Counted from the stretch's first letter, positions 1-8,768 are shown. The stretch: 44,250 nucleotides of DNA from Candidatus Cloacimonadota bacterium (GCA_012516855.1 JAAYWB010000042.1:1-44250); one strand, 5' to 3'. The notes: a model not told the origin generated them from the sequence alone. A program made the numbers and translations.

Positions 1-1237
1 AGGGCTCCAGCCCGTCGCGCGTTGCCTCAAATGGTATGGGCTTTTTCATGGTGTCTTTGATTCTTTCCATTGGTTCCGAAAGATATAGCTTCCCGCTTAT
101 CCAGTCCTCCGAATAGCCTTGCAGGATCGCACCAAACAGCCGCAGGCAACTCTTTTCATCAGGGAATATCCGGATGCATTTCTCTCTGCGTCTGAGCTCC
201 TCATTCAAGCGCTCCAGCGAATTGGTACACTTGATTCTGCTCCAATGTGCTGCAGGGAAATCAAGATAGACCGATATCTCATGGTAAGTGCTATCCAGCC
301 AATCCAATAGATTGTCTTTGCCTTTAGACTGGGCTGCCCTGTTAAGCTCTTTCCAGGCCAATTCAAAGGACTCTTTAGTCCGGGAACCTACCAGGTCTTT
401 TGTTAGCGGCAGCAGCCACAGCAAATCAGTCTTGGATACTTTGCTCTGAGCATTTCGCATCCAGTGGACAATACAGCGTTGTCTGAGCTGTCCCGGGAAA
501 CACTCCTCTATTGACTTGATCAGTCCATCATGTTCATCGCTGATCCAAAGTTCCGACCTCTCAAGACCACGAGCCTTTAAGCTTTGCAGAAAGCCTTTCC
601 AGTTATAGTAGCTTTCACGATTCCCCAGGTGAAGACCCAGCACATCACGATGCCCATCCTCTCTAACCCCAATCGCTATCAACACTGCTGTAGAATTAAC
701 CCTGCCCTCAGTTCTGATCTTGGTGTAGATCGCGTCCAGCCAGATATACGCGTAGCGACTATCAAGCTGTCTATTCTTCCATATCTCCACTTCTTCATCG
801 ATCTGAGCAGCGCAGCGGCTGACAAAGCTGCGATCTATGTTTTCCAAACCCAAGTCCACAAACAACTTGTTCATCTTTCGAGTAGAAACTCCGGCAAAGT
901 AGGCCTCGCTGACAATACTGATCAAAGCCCTGTCCACCCGCTGGTATTGTTCCAAAATCGAAGGGTAGAAGTTGCCGCTACGGAGCTTCGGAATACTCAC
1001 GCTTATAGGCCCCAATCCTGTGCTGAGAGGCTCTTTACGCTCACGGTAGCCATTGCGGTAGTTAGTCCTACTTTCCACTCGCTGATAAGGCTCTGCTCCC
1101 AATCTGGCGGTGAGCTCAGCATCAATGATACTCTGAATGCCGCTTTCCAACACCTTAACAAAGTCTCCCGGTAAAACTGTGCGAAATAACTTGACCAATT
1201 CAGCTCTTTCATCTTTCTTTCTCTTCGGTTGAGTCAT
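1..1237 (-). CDS. IS256-family (mutator-type) transposase, runs off the left edge
   Basis: DDE transposase that moves its insertion sequence by cut- or copy-and-paste. Reading the minus strand from the ATG at 1237 gives an open frame of 412 codons with no stop before the window edge. Catalytic triad candidates are D168 (IWLDAIYTK), D234 (WISDEHDGL) and E342 (CTNSLERLNEELRR). The spacings of 65 and 107 residues are those of the IS256 family. The N-terminal half has the family's NGYRERK and PKLRSGNFYP segments. Family members are about 390-420 residues, so only the last few codons and the far inverted repeat should be missing. No frameshift or internal stop is seen, so it may be active. An upstream AAGGAG on the minus strand serves as ribosome binding site. 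Confidence 0.93.
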   Translation of the reverse strand, partial: MTQPKRKKDERAELVKLFRTVLPGDFVKVLESGIQSIIDAELTARLGAEPYQRVESRTNYRNGYRERKEPLSTGLGPISVSIPKLRSGNFYPSILEQYQRVDRALISIVSEAYFAGVSTRKMNKLFVDLGLENIDRSFVSRCAAQIDEEVEIWKNRQLDSRYAYIWLDAIYTKIRTEGRVNSTAVLIAIGVREDGHRDVLGLHLGNRESYYNWKGFLQSLKARGLERSELWISDEHDGLIKSIEECFPGQLRQRCIVHWMRNAQSKVSKTDLLWLLPLTKDLVGSRTKESFELAWKELNRAAQSKGKDNLLDWLDSTYHEISVYLDFPAAHWSRIKCTNSLERLNEELRRREKCIRIFPDEKSCLRLFGAILQGYSEDWISGKLYLSEPMERIKDTMKKPIPFEATRDGLEP

Positions 1238-1355
1238 GATCTTCTCCTTGTTCTTTAGTTATTGGATTAAAACCATCAAAACAATGAGTGGGATCCGGCT
1301 CAACCTTTTTCTTCATCTGGCTGACTCCAATTTACACCAACCTTTGAGACACTAC
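1..1355 (-). mobile_element. IS256-family insertion sequence, partial
   Basis: The element contains the transposase frame plus about 120 bases upstream of its start. The outer end lies near 1326-1358: read on the minus strand, this stretch contains GGTGTAAATTGG, resembling the GTGTAAA core of IS256-family terminal repeats. The exact boundary and the 8-bp target duplication cannot be fixed because the other end is outside the window. Confidence 0.7.
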
Positions 1356-1635
1356 CTCTCATCTTTTCAATCCGGTCAAGTATCTTTTGTTATCACGATT
1401 GCGATTATTCATTTAGTGAGTTATTTGGGACTCCACATTATGACTAATAAACTATTATATACATGAGGTTGTGGAAGGTGAATCATCGGTTAAGGCATGA
1501 AATTTTGCCATCCATATCTGCTTGTTATGCAATATAGATAGACATTGCAGGGTAGATTGTTAATGAGAGTTGAAGTAAAATTCTCATTGACAGGTATAAC
1601 ATAATATTATTACGTGACCTCCAAGAGGTAATAAG
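1238..1635. other. Intergenic: IS end plus promoter region of the first island operon
   Basis: This 398-base gap holds the transposase upstream region and probable IS end (to about 1355), then an AT-rich stretch with no convincing gene, then the operon promoter/operator at 1562-1592. A 76-codon plus-strand frame (1236-1466) crosses the IS end, has no family resemblance and is judged spurious. Confidence 0.6.
1562..1592 (+). promoter_or_regulatory. Inverted repeat AATGAGA/TCTCATT fused to TTGACA, upstream of first operon
   Basis: AATGAGA (1562-1568) and TCTCATT (1582-1588) are perfect 7-bp inverted arms 13 bases apart. The right arm runs straight into TTGACA (1587-1592), a consensus -35 hexamer. 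Downstream is the AT-rich ATAATATTATTAC, but no hexamer matching TATAAT sits at 17 bases; TATTAC at 15 is the nearest. The same TTCTCATTGACA string with an inverted partner occurs at 10473-10534 before the helicase operon. A shared repressor or activator site overlapping the promoter is a reasonable inference. Confidence 0.5.
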
Positions 1636-2304
1636 ATGATAAATGATCTAAAACTTGATAAGTTGAGCGTGATCGGAAGAGCCGCGGAGGCATATGCTAT
1701 TGGGGATTTATCCGAGGTAAAACAAAGAGCTGAGCGCTTATATCTGGGTAAACGTTTTCCCTTCGTGATCAGCAGAGAATATCCTTATCCCCTGCATTTG
1801 TTCAGTCCGCGCCTTTCTGCGATGCTTGAGGGTGTTGCCAGCTATCCGGATGCTCAGAAAATATGGGAACTAATCACCGCCAGGGAGAACATCATCAAGA
1901 TGATCTCGGTTACTGAGATAAAAAGAACTGCGGCAGAGATCCTGGGCCCCCTGTTTCAGAATAAATACTCTGATAATAAGGATAGAGTAATGCCCCGTAA
2001 ACAGATGATCGGCTATATGATCAAGATTGTAATGGAGTGTTTCGGTTTCACAACATCTCGTGGCAGGATGCAAATCGACACTACCAGAGGACCTGATGAC
2101 TCTGCTCGCAGAGCTAATTACTTTAAATCAGCAACCCGCTACGCAAAAATGACAATAGACGAGCGAGATGTTTTACTTGAACAAATAGGGAATGCGGACG
2201 TGAAGAGGCATTTTCTGGCTATCACTGATCTGATATTAGCCGGACGGACCGAGTATCAGAAAATATACAACATTCATGGCTTAACAAACTGGGATTCATT
2301 ATAG
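1636..2304 (+). CDS. Unknown protein, first gene of island operon
   Basis: I do not recognise this 222-residue protein. It is soluble-looking, mostly helical in character, with no signal peptide or membrane segment. A basic central stretch (about residues 118-160: MPRKQMIGYMIK, then TTSRGRMQIDTTRG and SARRANYFKSATRYAK) could bind nucleic acid, but no named fold is evident. The start ATG at 1636 follows AAGAGGTAATAAG, a good ribosome binding site. It is only 11 bases upstream of the AAA+ ATPase gene and 44 bases downstream of the inverted-repeat promoter, so it is the leading gene of the operon. Leading genes of this kind can be regulators or specificity factors; nothing in the sequence decides this. 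Confidence 0.75.
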   Translation: MINDLKLDKLSVIGRAAEAYAIGDLSEVKQRAERLYLGKRFPFVISREYPYPLHLFSPRLSAMLEGVASYPDAQKIWELITARENIIKMISVTEIKRTAAEILGPLFQNKYSDNKDRVMPRKQMIGYMIKIVMECFGFTTSRGRMQIDTTRGPDDSARRANYFKSATRYAKMTIDERDVLLEQIGNADVKRHFLAITDLILAGRTEYQKIYNIHGLTNWDSL

Positions 2305-2315
2305 GGGGTAGATGA

Positions 2316-4139
2316 ATGAAGATCGAGGGTATAGAACCAGTAGAAATCCTGCACAAGCTGATTGAATTGAAAGCACCGGAGCAAGTCTTTGACCAAGATG
2401 ATCAGATAGATTCAACTCAAGCTCAAGACATGGCTCCCATAGCAAAGCCCAAGGCGAAGCTACTAAACAAACATATACACCAGTTGATAAAGCATCCCCT
2501 GTTTGAGAGCTACAGCCTCACGAAGCAAGATGTGATGGTGATAGCCGATCTTTGGCAGTTTCATCTCGAACTGCCTGGCAGGAGTAGTAGCTGGGCTGGC
2601 ATCTGCGCCAGTGCCAAGATTAGGCGTTATCAAGTGACTGCATGCCTGAAATACGTTACCGGGCTCTTAGAACGCAATATCATCTGCTTTGATGAGAGGA
2701 TTGAGGGGAACTACTATCTTAACCCTATGATCCTGCAATCTGCCGAATACACTCTCAGCAAAGACCTCATCCTGAGGATATTGGGAAGGGATATAAGAGA
2801 AGACCTGGAACTGATCATAAAAGAAAGCTGGCAGGATGATAAGGACTTCATGAGTGACTTGAGACTGGTTTTTAATCTCTGCTACAATAGCTTTGGCGAA
2901 TTGGGCAGCAGGTCTCCTATACTGGAGTATCCGATTCTATCGGCTTGCTTGCATCTGCTCAAAGACAGAATACTGGCTGCTCCTGACACCCTGGGCATAA
3001 AAGAACTCATACGCCAACATAGCCTAAGCGAAGACCAGTTGTACATCGTACTTTTGGTTATGTATCACCAACTATGTTGTGATGACAGAATAACGGAGGC
3101 TGATCTGGCTCTCTCCCTGGCCCCAGATCCCAGATTCAGGTGGCTACAGCAACAACTCCTTAGCGATGATTCCGTCTTGATATCTTCTGGGCTTATCAGC
3201 AGAGAACAACGCTTCCACCGAGCCCAGGTAAACACTATAGGTATTCCGCATGAAACACTTAAAACGCTGGGCTATAGGTCAAAAACCTCTGAAGATGTGG
3301 CGATAAAGCTTAGCCCATACTTTCAAAAGTGTCAGCCCAAGCAGACTCTGGGTGATGTGATAATTCCCGAATCGGATAAGCAGCTGATTTCCCAAATAAT
3401 CACAAAGTGCAAGTCTTATAAACGCAGAGACCTGGAAAAATGGGGATTGATGGTTGAAAGCAGTAAACAAGGTGTAGTGCTTTTGCTCTATGGTGCTCCC
3501 GGAACCGGCAAGACTTATACGGCAGGAGCAATAGCCAAAGAGCTTCGTAAAGACTTGATCACGCTCAATGTGCCAGAACTGCGAAACAAGTATTATGGTG
3601 AAACCGAGAAGTTGATTAAGAAAGCTTTTAGCGAGATGCGGGAGATGGCTTCAAAGGACAGCAATGCGCCTGTGTTCCTACTCAACGAAGCTGATCAACT
3701 GATCCATGAAAGAATAGCCAGCACTTCAACCTGCAGCACAATTGAGAATTCAATCCAGAGCATCATTCTGGAGGAATTGGAGACCTTTCCTGGCATCCTG
3801 ATCCTCACCACAAACCTTGAGTCCAACCTCGATGAGGCCTTCTTTCGCCGCTTTGATCTCAAGTTCAGATTCAGACTACCGGACATTGAAAGCAGGCGAA
3901 AACTGTGGAGTATGTATCTGAGGAAAGAGATTCCAGGATCAGCGGATATCGATGTTGAGCAATTGGCGCAGAAATATCAGTTCAGCGGTGCACAGATCGC
4001 ACTAGTGGTGCAAAACGCCTGTGTTGAAGCGATTGGTCGGACAGGTAAATCCAAGCGTCTCAGCCAGCATGATCTTCTGAAATACGCAGATCTGGAACAG
4101 CCTTGGGCAAATCAAGTGAATAAAAGCATAGGGTTTTAG
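2316..4139 (+). CDS. AAA+ ATPase with N-terminal extension and Asn in Walker B
   Basis: A 607-residue AAA+ ATPase, expected to form rings and remodel a protein or nucleic-acid partner. The C-terminal AAA domain has Walker A GAPGTGKT (393-400), an aromatic pore-like segment KYYGETEK (425-432), Walker B FLLNEAD (454-460), sensor-1 Asn in LTTN (about 500) and arginine-finger candidates R511/R512 in FFRRFD. A lid domain follows (to about 590). Walker B normally reads DEAD; here the first Asp is Asn (N457), which should weaken magnesium binding, though E458 is kept. The N-terminal 340 residues are helical, with a possible winged-helix-like stretch around 65-140, and match nothing I know. The start follows GGGGGTAGATGA; the next gene begins 8 bases downstream with AGGAGG. 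Its place before a nuclease and a protease suggests an unfoldase or switch role, an inference only. Confidence 0.88.
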   Translation: MKIEGIEPVEILHKLIELKAPEQVFDQDDQIDSTQAQDMAPIAKPKAKLLNKHIHQLIKHPLFESYSLTKQDVMVIADLWQFHLELPGRSSSWAGICASAKIRRYQVTACLKYVTGLLERNIICFDERIEGNYYLNPMILQSAEYTLSKDLILRILGRDIREDLELIIKESWQDDKDFMSDLRLVFNLCYNSFGELGSRSPILEYPILSACLHLLKDRILAAPDTLGIKELIRQHSLSEDQLYIVLLVMYHQLCCDDRITEADLALSLAPDPRFRWLQQQLLSDDSVLISSGLISREQRFHRAQVNTIGIPHETLKTLGYRSKTSEDVAIKLSPYFQKCQPKQTLGDVIIPESDKQLISQIITKCKSYKRRDLEKWGLMVESSKQGVVLLLYGAPGTGKTYTAGAIAKELRKDLITLNVPELRNKYYGETEKLIKKAFSEMREMASKDSNAPVFLLNEADQLIHERIASTSTCSTIENSIQSIILEELETFPGILILTTNLESNLDEAFFRRFDLKFRFRLPDIESRRKLWSMYLRKEIPGSADIDVEQLAQKYQFSGAQIALVVQNACVEAIGRTGKSKRLSQHDLLKYADLEQPWANQVNKSIGF

Positions 4140-4147
4140 GAGGTAAA

Positions 4148-5644
4148 ATGAAACCTGAAAGAACGATAAATCGGAAAATGGTGGAAGCTGCCCTGATCAT
4201 GAAACAGATCAATGGCGAGATGATTCAAACCATCCCACATGGCGTGGATCTGAAACATGTGTATTGTGCAAACTTTGCACACAGCGTGATAGACGGCATC
4301 ACTACTGAAATGTTCTGCTGCGATCTCATCCGTGGAGATGGAGGAGAACTGAGCAATTCATCAGGATCTGCCCCAAAATTCAATTCAATCTCATCCTCAG
4401 CATCACTAGCGGTTAGCACATTTGCACCATGGAAAACCCGCCTGAGTGAGCTAATAGTTGATCTCGGAACTAAGCAAATGACGGGTTTTGACAAATTGGA
4501 ATTTGAGCATATTGCCCACACTGCCATCCCCAAAGCTAAGAAGCATCCAAATCTGGATGTTTGGTTAGAATCTGATGATGCAATTCTTGCTATTGAGTGT
4601 AAGTTTTGCGAGTATCTGGGCGAGAGAACCGAGAAAGCAAGTCTTCACCCAGCATACAAGAGACTTGCTGCAACTATGGATCGAAATAATCCTTGGGTGA
4701 AGGCTATTGATCATGTTACAAACGAAAAGGGCGAATGTAAATACAGGTTCTTTGATGCTGTCCAAATCATCCGTCACTACTTCGGTGTGCTGAACTCCGG
4801 GCAGAAAGAGAAGCATCTGCTGTATCTATATTGGCATCCGGAAAACGAAGATTGGATGGATATCCACCCCTTTGATCTGCATATGAAAGAGCTGAAAGAG
4901 TTTTCGGATCTTGTCTCACAAGCGACTGATGTGCATTTTCACTTCTTGAGCTTTAATGAATTATGGGAGCAGTGGTCTAGGATGGAAAGCCCTGAGGTGC
5001 AAAAACACTGTAGGAATCTAAAAACAAAGTACTTAGTTAAACTAAATGAATACTCAATGGAGGATAAAATGGTTCCGAGAAATGAAAAATTCCGATTATT
5101 CACGATGCACGGGGTAGTCCAGCCCCCGATAGGTGATGAAGAGAGAATTAGAAACGGGTTGTATATGGCAGGATCGCTTAACTTAGCTTTAGCTAGAGGA
5201 TTTACCAGAAAAATCAGACTAGCAGCCTACGAAATGCCTTTGGCAACCAATACTAAAAGTGGAAACAGGATCGATTTGTTTGGTTATGATAAGGATCACA
5301 ATCCATACATTATTGAGTTGAAAACCGGTGATGCTAGGGATGAAATACCTGAAGTAATCGCGCAGATCAATCGGTATGAATCAATGCTGATTCCGATCTT
5401 GAATGATGTTGAAAAAGCAATAAAAGAACAGCTATTTCTCGATGAGTTTAAACTTACTCGAGACATTAAGAAAATCGTGCTAGCACCGGCAAATTATTAC
5501 ACAAAGCATGATTGGGAGCCATATAAGAATGAAGAAATACTTCTCTGTTATCTTCGTAAAGACAAGGATGTAGATGCCCTTGCAGACAAAGTCAATGGAG
5601 AGGAAGGCATCACGGTATACGTGTACAACAAACCAGCTAAGTGA
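4148..5644 (+). CDS. Protein with two PD-(D/E)XK nuclease-like motifs
   Basis: This 498-residue protein carries two separate restriction-nuclease-fold signatures. The first is around residues 118-155: E120, then NLDVWLES with D137, a strand, and AIECKF with E150-x-K152, like PGN_0703-type restriction endonuclease proteins. The second is around 360-412: RIDLFGYDKD with D376, then YIIELKTG with E390-x-K392, followed by a helix EVIAQINRYESML, like DUF91/NucS-type nucleases. Both keep the Asp and the E-x-K pair, so both may cut DNA. The middle (200-290) has no recognised domain. The start follows a strong AGGAGG. The next gene starts 8 bases downstream. A natural fusion of two nuclease domains would fit a DNA-degrading effector; the alternative is one active and one DNA-sensing domain. 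Family assignment by eye. Confidence 0.72.
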   Translation: MKPERTINRKMVEAALIMKQINGEMIQTIPHGVDLKHVYCANFAHSVIDGITTEMFCCDLIRGDGGELSNSSGSAPKFNSISSSASLAVSTFAPWKTRLSELIVDLGTKQMTGFDKLEFEHIAHTAIPKAKKHPNLDVWLESDDAILAIECKFCEYLGERTEKASLHPAYKRLAATMDRNNPWVKAIDHVTNEKGECKYRFFDAVQIIRHYFGVLNSGQKEKHLLYLYWHPENEDWMDIHPFDLHMKELKEFSDLVSQATDVHFHFLSFNELWEQWSRMESPEVQKHCRNLKTKYLVKLNEYSMEDKMVPRNEKFRLFTMHGVVQPPIGDEERIRNGLYMAGSLNLALARGFTRKIRLAAYEMPLATNTKSGNRIDLFGYDKDHNPYIIELKTGDARDEIPEVIAQINRYESMLIPILNDVEKAIKEQLFLDEFKLTRDIKKIVLAPANYYTKHDWEPYKNEEILLCYLRKDKDVDALADKVNGEEGITVYVYNKPAK

Positions 5645-5651
5645 GGTTGAT

Positions 5652-6530
5652 ATGATATCCAATAGTGAATTTAATCGAAGGGTAAAGGCGGTCTCCAAAG
5701 CAAGAGATAAACGGATTAGCCTGATTGAATCCAGGCTCAAGGATTTAACCGGGCTAAGGCTAGCCAATAAGCACAAATATCAATACCTATGTAACGAAAA
5801 CTTCGATGAAACACCTATTAAGAGAAGTGGAAAAGAAACCATCGTTGTGTTTCCTACTGATCTAATAGAGAACGATTTGAGAACTGATGATCAATTTCAA
5901 GTATGGACTTTCATTCTAGGCAGAATTGGAACTGGCAATGTATTCGAGAAAGGCATAGAATTCGAAAGCAAGGAACTTAGTGGTAAGGCCCAAGCCCAAT
6001 TAGAGGCTATTCAAAAAGAAGTGCTACGTTTAGATGATGGAGATTTTGGCATCTCTGACATTCTCGGAGTTTTCTCATACACTGAACACATGATTAAGCT
6101 TTACGCTCAGGTGATCGCCTATCACTCTATTCTGCTTTGCGTTGAAGCTGAAGATTTGGCTTTTGTGGTTCTGGCTCATGAACTTGCCCATGCTTACACC
6201 ATGGCCGGGTATGATATAAATGGGTACAGAGGACAAATATTGGATCAACCCGGGCAGAGGTATAAATATGTAGTTGAGGGCTTGGCGCAATATTATACAG
6301 AAGCAGTTTGTCATCAATTGGCGGGAAAGCAAGCCCAATTCAAAGCAGCTTTCGAGGCTCTTCTATCGAATCAAAGAGATCCTTATACATGGCATAAGCA
6401 ATGGTTTGGTGGAAAACAATCTCACGAAAGAATCCGACCTCTATTGCTAAGTTATCGGGATCATTTAGACTCAGAGTATTTCAAAAATCACTTGAATATA
6501 AGTATTGAATTGCTTAGGTCAATTCCCTAG
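5652..6530 (+). CDS. HELAH zinc metalloprotease-like protein
   Basis: A 292-residue protein with a zinc-protease motif: VVLAHELAH places H176, E177 and H180, and VVEGLAQYYTE gives E209 as a third metal ligand 29 residues later, the gluzincin pattern. No signal peptide is present, so it should act inside the cell. An in-frame ATG at 5574 exists, but it lies inside the upstream gene; the ATG at 5652 follows GAGGTTG, leaves a 7-base gap and is preferred. The first 60 residues are basic and helical. It is translationally close to the dual-nuclease gene and the Sel1-repeat gene. In defence contexts such proteases cleave a regulator or activate a toxin; that role is inferred. The exact family is not identified. 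Confidence 0.72.
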   Translation: MISNSEFNRRVKAVSKARDKRISLIESRLKDLTGLRLANKHKYQYLCNENFDETPIKRSGKETIVVFPTDLIENDLRTDDQFQVWTFILGRIGTGNVFEKGIEFESKELSGKAQAQLEAIQKEVLRLDDGDFGISDILGVFSYTEHMIKLYAQVIAYHSILLCVEAEDLAFVVLAHELAHAYTMAGYDINGYRGQILDQPGQRYKYVVEGLAQYYTEAVCHQLAGKQAQFKAAFEALLSNQRDPYTWHKQWFGGKQSHERIRPLLLSYRDHLDSEYFKNHLNISIELLRSIP

Positions 6531-6538
6531 GAAAATCC

Positions 6539-7345
6539 ATGAATAGGATAGATGAGATAATATCGGCAGCCAATTCCGGTAATGCAGACTCCCAAAACCA
6601 GTTAGGAGATGCTTACTACGATGGTATCGGAGTAGAGCAGGATTACATACAAGCATTAGAATGGTATCTCCGAGCAGCTAAACAGGGGCATGGTATAGCT
6701 CAGTATAACGTAGCCTATGCTTATGCCAATGGAATTGGAACTCAGAAGAACACATCTGAAGCTATCAAATGGTTCGGTAAATCAGCAGACCAGGGAGTAG
6801 CTCTGGCTCTATATGTTCTGGCAAAGATGCTAATCGATGGTCAGTTCATAGAACAGGACATAACTAAGGGTCTGGATTTGCTGCAAAAAGCCTCAGATCA
6901 GGGACTAGACCTTGCACATTATGACCTTGGTACCATATTCCTTGAGGGCAGGATTGTTGTGCCCGATGTGAACAAAGGAATAAGCTTTCTGGTCCTCTCG
7001 GCCGAGCAAGGAAACAAAGATGCTCAATACAATCTCGGCTTGGTCTATTTTAGTCTACCTGAGCCTGACTATGCTTCTGCCGAGAAATACCTTCGAGAAG
7101 CATCATTCAACGGCCATTTCAAAGCAATGTTCGAGTTATCGAGACTTTACGCCATTAGCACGAGAGACTACAGGCATGGCCTATTGTGGGCAATCGTAGC
7201 CTTAGAATACTGTGAAAAACAAGATGAACAGAGAATCACTCGGATCAAGAACAACTTGGAAAGTAAGCTAAGCACTGCCGAGTGTGACGCAGTCTCTTTT
7301 GAGGCAAGGAACATAATAGCAACATTGGACGCAAGTCTTAGTTGA
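6539..7345 (+). CDS. Sel1-repeat (TPR-like) protein
   Basis: A 268-residue protein made almost entirely of Sel1-like repeats of about 36 residues. Examples are AQYNVAYAYANGIGTQKN with EAIKWFGKSADQG, and AQYNLGLVYFSLPEPDY. About six repeats run from residue 15 to 215, followed by a short charged helix. Sel1 repeats form a curved helical solenoid that binds other proteins, so an adaptor role is expected. There is no signal peptide, unlike many Sel1 proteins of surface pathways, so it probably works in the cytoplasm with the products of the same operon. It begins 8 bases after the HELAH protease gene, with AGGAAAATCC as a weak ribosome binding site. A substrate-presenting partner of the protease is a testable guess. 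Confidence 0.85.
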   Translation: MNRIDEIISAANSGNADSQNQLGDAYYDGIGVEQDYIQALEWYLRAAKQGHGIAQYNVAYAYANGIGTQKNTSEAIKWFGKSADQGVALALYVLAKMLIDGQFIEQDITKGLDLLQKASDQGLDLAHYDLGTIFLEGRIVVPDVNKGISFLVLSAEQGNKDAQYNLGLVYFSLPEPDYASAEKYLREASFNGHFKAMFELSRLYAISTRDYRHGLLWAIVALEYCEKQDEQRITRIKNNLESKLSTAECDAVSFEARNIIATLDASLS

Positions 7346-7374
7346 TTATGTCGAGAATCGATTCAGGAGGATAG

Positions 7375-8742
7375 ATGAGTTTTGTTCACTTACACACTCA
7401 CAGCGAGTATAGCTGGCTGGATGGAGCCTGTACAATCGATGATCTGGTGCAGAGAGCGGTGCAGTATAAAATGCCGGCTGTGGCGATCACGGATCGCAAT
7501 AGTGTGGCTGGGGCTTCCCGCTTATGGCATCAGTGCATCAAGGCAGGCATCAAGCCGATCATCGGTCTGGAGATAGCAGTTCAAAATGATCTTGGAGACG
7601 GCAGGGTCTTTTCTGTGATCCTGCTAGCCAAGAACGGCTCCGGCTATGAGAATCTCTGCCGTCTGATTACTCAGGCTCATGAACATGATCCGCAAGCTCC
7701 CAAGATCACGAAAAGGCAGTTAAGGGAGCATTCCCAGAATCTGATCTGCCTTTCCTTCAGTGTGGTAGGAGAGATTTGCACCTTGCTTCTGGAAGGAAAA
7801 GACGAACAGGCAAGGCAGGTTTCGGATTGGTATTATGAGGTTTTTGGCGAAGATTACTTTTACGAGATCCAGAACCACGGGCTACCATCTGAAGCGGTGG
7901 CCATGAATAAACTGCTGAATCTGGCTTATCAAACCAAGATACCTGTGGTTCTCACCAATGACTGTCACTATATGGATCGTAGTGACTCCCTCGCCATCGA
8001 TTCCCTGAATTGCATCAGAAAGGGCTTGGATTTCGCTCATCCTGAAGCCAAACGCTTTGCTTGCAATGAGTACTACTTCAAGTCCCCCAAGGAGATGAAA
8101 GCGCTAAAAGGATTTCCACCTGAGCTTACAAAGAACACCCTGGAAATTGCCGATAAAATCGATGTAACAGATGGCTATATACCTATTGCTGAGATCGATT
8201 TATCAGCTCCCAGGGTGGTTGGTTTGCTAAGCAGTTACTCTCCCACATTGAGGATCAAATTCAAGCCCCGTAGCAGGCACATAACGGTCTCTTTGATGGA
8301 TCATAAGTCTGCAGATGTGTTGGAGCATCTTCGCCAGCAACTTCTCGATTATGATCTTGTTCACTTTACTGAGTATGATCCCTGGACGCCAAGAAGTATC
8401 TATTCCGAAGTTCTGAAAACAATGAAAGTGCCGGAAGAGAAGATAAAGGAACTTTGTGGATCGATCCCGGCTGGGGCAAAGACCCTACGTGAAGCCATCT
8501 TGATGAATGTAGATTTCTCGTGCCTTTCCAGCGAGGACTACATGTGTTCGTTAGCAGCAGAGATAGGCGATACCTTGATCAATACCTTCAAAGAAGAAAT
8601 AACATCAAGACACAATTACGCTTTGATCCCGAAGGGCATACCGGTTCCGGTTGTTCAGGATATTGACGGGCAGCCACGATGCCAGTATGATATCAGGCGT
8701 ATGGAAGAGGCAGGATTTGTTACCATTGAAATGCAACCATAA
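7375..8742 (+). CDS. DnaE-like PHP protein lacking the polymerase catalytic site
   Basis: The first 280 of 455 residues match the N-terminal PHP domain of bacterial replicative polymerase DnaE: FVHLHTHSEYSWLDG, AVAITDRNSVAG, IKPIIGLEIAV and VVLTNDCHY are its hallmark segments. PHP domains are metal-dependent phosphoesterases; H7, H9 and E66 are kept, but TDH reads TDR. After residue 295 the protein follows the DnaE segment just downstream of the active site: VLEHL, the VPEEKIKELCGSIPAG-type finger segment, and QYDIRRMEEAGFVTIEM near the end. The catalytic PDxDxDF motif is replaced by a segment around residues 303-312 (ITVSLMDHKS), and the rest of the palm, fingers, beta-binding and OB domains are absent (DnaE has about 1150 residues). 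It cannot be a polymerase. AGGAGG precedes the start. It may be a phosphodiesterase or a replisome decoy; this is inference. Confidence 0.82.
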   Translation: MSFVHLHTHSEYSWLDGACTIDDLVQRAVQYKMPAVAITDRNSVAGASRLWHQCIKAGIKPIIGLEIAVQNDLGDGRVFSVILLAKNGSGYENLCRLITQAHEHDPQAPKITKRQLREHSQNLICLSFSVVGEICTLLLEGKDEQARQVSDWYYEVFGEDYFYEIQNHGLPSEAVAMNKLLNLAYQTKIPVVLTNDCHYMDRSDSLAIDSLNCIRKGLDFAHPEAKRFACNEYYFKSPKEMKALKGFPPELTKNTLEIADKIDVTDGYIPIAEIDLSAPRVVGLLSSYSPTLRIKFKPRSRHITVSLMDHKSADVLEHLRQQLLDYDLVHFTEYDPWTPRSIYSEVLKTMKVPEEKIKELCGSIPAGAKTLREAILMNVDFSCLSSEDYMCSLAAEIGDTLINTFKEEITSRHNYALIPKGIPVPVVQDIDGQPRCQYDIRRMEEAGFVTIEMQP

Positions 8743-8768
8743 CCATAATAGATACCAAGGAGATTGAC

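Noticed and set aside
584-1174. 196-codon plus-strand gene
   Set aside because: It is the antisense of an intact IS256-family transposase whose minus-strand frame has a full catalytic triad.
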